From Acidobacteriota bacterium (GTDB taxonomy: Bacteria > Acidobacteriota > Terriglobia > UBA7540), in the NCBI GenBank assembly GCA_021827245.1, contig JAKAWN010000043.1, forward strand, positions 1 to 24,329: a DNA stretch of 24,329 nt, written 5' to 3'. The notes below the pieces were generated by a model, which worked only from the letters and a program-made list of their open reading frames with translations, was not told the origin of the DNA and did not search any database. Shown in pieces: positions 23,053 to 24,329 of the stretch. Both the position numbers and the translations under genes were made by a program. Numbering within the stretch: position 1 is the stretch's first letter; every line of letters starts with the position of its first letter.

Positions 23053-23934
23053 ATGATTCGCCTGGACCGTATTGCAACGCTCTGCTTCGCCCAGCCTTTG
23101 ATGCGCGCCTTGACCCATGCGCAGAACGCGCGGCTGCCGATTTTGATGTATCACGGCATTCGCGAGCGCCTCGACGGCCGCCGCCCCTACTACGAAACAT
23201 CTACCACGCCGGCGGTTTTTGCACGGCATATGCAGTTTCTCAAGGACGAAGGATATCAAGCATTGGATTTGAGCAAAGCAGTTTCAAAGCTTTCGGCCGG
23301 CGAATCCTTTGGCAAGCAAGTTGTGATCACTTTCGATGACGGCTATCGGGATTTTTACACACACGCTTTTCCTGTCCTGCAGCGGCACAATTTCAGAGCA
23401 GCGCTCTTTCTCCCGAGCGCCAGAATAGGGAATCAGCGGATCTGCCTGGGTGGAAATGAGTATCTGACGTGGGCCGAAGTGCGAGACTTGAACGCGCACG
23501 GAATCGCGATCGCGTCTCACACGGTGACGCATCCTGAGTTGAGGAATTTGAGCGATCATGAAATCGATCGGGAGGTTGGCGAGTCGAAGCAAACGATTGA
23601 GGACAAACTAGGTGCCGCAGTCGTGTCATTCGCCTATCCCTATGCGTTTCCTGAAGGCAACCGGCTGTTTTCGAGCCGGCTCGCTGCCATGCTCGAAAAG
23701 CACGGATATGAAAACGGAGTCACGACAATTCTTGGAACCGCGCGCGCCAGAAGTCCACGGTACTTCCTACCCCGCTTGCCCGTGAACTCCTGGGACGACT
23801 TGCGCTTTCTGAAAGCCAAGCTCGAGGGCGCCTATGACTGGCTTCATATTCCTCAGCTACTGACCAAAGCTGTGGAAGGCTTCACGCGATCCCAACAGAG
23901 AAACGAAGGAACTCACCAAGAGGCCCCACAGTGA
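23053..23934 (+). CDS. NodB-type polysaccharide deacetylase
   Basis: The 293-residue protein has the NodB-homology carbohydrate-esterase fold. It shows TFDD at 93-96 (catalytic base and metal Asp), SHTVTH at 155-160 (metal His residues) and SFAYPY at 192-197. The start LPILMYHGI is typical of the family. It likely removes acetyl groups from N-acetylated EPS or its lipid-linked precursor. There is no clear signal peptide, so a cytoplasmic site is possible, though a weak hydrophobic stretch occurs near the N-terminus. The ATG at 23053 was chosen; an upstream TTG at 23011 would overlap the previous gene. It overlaps the next gene as GTGA. Confidence 0.87.
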   Translation: MIRLDRIATLCFAQPLMRALTHAQNARLPILMYHGIRERLDGRRPYYETSTTPAVFARHMQFLKDEGYQALDLSKAVSKLSAGESFGKQVVITFDDGYRDFYTHAFPVLQRHNFRAALFLPSARIGNQRICLGGNEYLTWAEVRDLNAHGIAIASHTVTHPELRNLSDHEIDREVGESKQTIEDKLGAAVVSFAYPYAFPEGNRLFSSRLAAMLEKHGYENGVTTILGTARARSPRYFLPRLPVNSWDDLRFLKAKLEGAYDWLHIPQLLTKAVEGFTRSQQRNEGTHQEAPQ

Positions 23935-24329
23935 ATCCCAATGACTCCAAACCTCCGGTGCGCTACGTCATCATCACGCCGATGCGGAATGAGGGGCCAT
24001 ACATGGAGCAGACCATCAAAGGTGTGGCCTCCCAGTCGATGAAGCCGGTGAGGTGGGTCATAGTTGACGACGCGTCTGACGACCAGAGCGCTGAGATTGT
24101 AGCTCGGTACCTGAATCGGCTGGACTTTCTAACACTAGTGAGGTTGGAAAGAAGCGGCAACAGGAACTTCGCCGGCAAAGTCGGGGCTTTCAACGCCGGA
24201 CTGAACTGCCTTGATGGAACGATGTACTCCTTTATCGCAAACCTGGATGCCGATATTTTCCTTGAGCCGGACTATTACCGCAACATTCTCGCCAAGTTTG
24301 AGAAAGATGTGAAACTGGGACTTGCTCGT
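23931..24329 (+). CDS. GT2-family glycosyltransferase, cut by window end
   Basis: The frame from GTG 23931 (overlapping the deacetylase stop as GTGA) stays open to the last base, giving 133 residues of an unfinished protein. It reads YVIITPMRNEGPYMEQTI, then WVIVDDASDD, then LDADIF near the end: the GT-A fold of family 2 with its nucleotide-binding Asp-Asp and metal-binding DAD motif. It would transfer a sugar to the growing repeat unit. Membrane helices, if any, would lie beyond the window. Confidence 0.85.
   Translation, partial: MNPNDSKPPVRYVIITPMRNEGPYMEQTIKGVASQSMKPVRWVIVDDASDDQSAEIVARYLNRLDFLTLVRLERSGNRNFAGKVGAFNAGLNCLDGTMYSFIANLDADIFLEPDYYRNILAKFEKDVKLGLAR

Noticed and set aside
1..24329. 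CRISPR array, tRNA or rRNA gene
   Set aside because: No regularly spaced direct repeats, cloverleaf or conserved rRNA segments were seen by eye on either strand.

Overview
The window looks like a piece of an Acidobacteriota (soil-type, moderately high GC) chromosome. This is inferred from a PEP-CTERM/exosortase-type exopolysaccharide (EPS) locus, a UpxY/NusG-like antiterminator, an orphan sigma-54-type regulator and a recombinase-rich flank. No rRNA, tRNA or phylogenetic marker is present, so the assignment rests on gene content only.

Region 1 (about 1-4514) is mobile-element debris. Bases 1-836 hold no gene I recognise, but 425-531 is a striking nested inverted repeat. An IS200/IS605-type tnpA (HUH, single-Tyr transposase) begins at 939 and is interrupted after codon 24. 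The gap is an approximately 2.73 kb element carrying, on the minus strand, a broken DUF5372-like gene, a 64-residue ORF and a 709-residue large serine recombinase. The tnpA reading resumes at 3741. Both junctions share AAG. An 11-bp inverted repeat (one mismatch) lies 9-10 bp inside each junction, as expected for the two halves of an attP site. The tnpA remnant is also frameshifted and has lost both a catalytic His and the catalytic Tyr.

Region 2 (4515-7980, minus strand) has a TPR-repeat lipoprotein (PrsT-like) and a secreted PEP-CTERM protein with an unusual 23-residue tail after the usual basic end. Each has a good -24/-12 (sigma-54) promoter candidate at nearly the same distance from its start codon. 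The PEP-CTERM gene ends at a clear intrinsic terminator.

Region 3 (8489-15196, plus strand) is a tight operon: a sigma-54-type AAA+/Fis regulator that lacks the GAFTGA loop, a short Wza-like export protein, a predicted outer-membrane beta-barrel, a Wzz/Wzc-like chain-length protein, an ExeA-like AAA ATPase and a separate BY-kinase-type tyrosine kinase. This is the secretion and chain-length machinery typical of XrtA-type EPS systems.

Region 4 (15197-24329, plus strand) starts with a 605-base gap containing several hairpins. Then come a NusG/UpxY-type antiterminator, an initiating sugar-phosphate transferase fused to a degenerate GGDEF-like domain, a nucleotide-sugar module (Gfo/Idh/MocA dehydrogenase, hexapeptide acetyltransferase, DegT aminotransferase), an FrhB-like Fe-S protein, a GT4 glycosyltransferase, a NodB-type polysaccharide deacetylase, and a GT2 glycosyltransferase cut by the window end. 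Together these would make, decorate, polymerise and export an EPS probably containing an acetamido-uronic acid. The polymerase, flippase and exosortase are not in the window.
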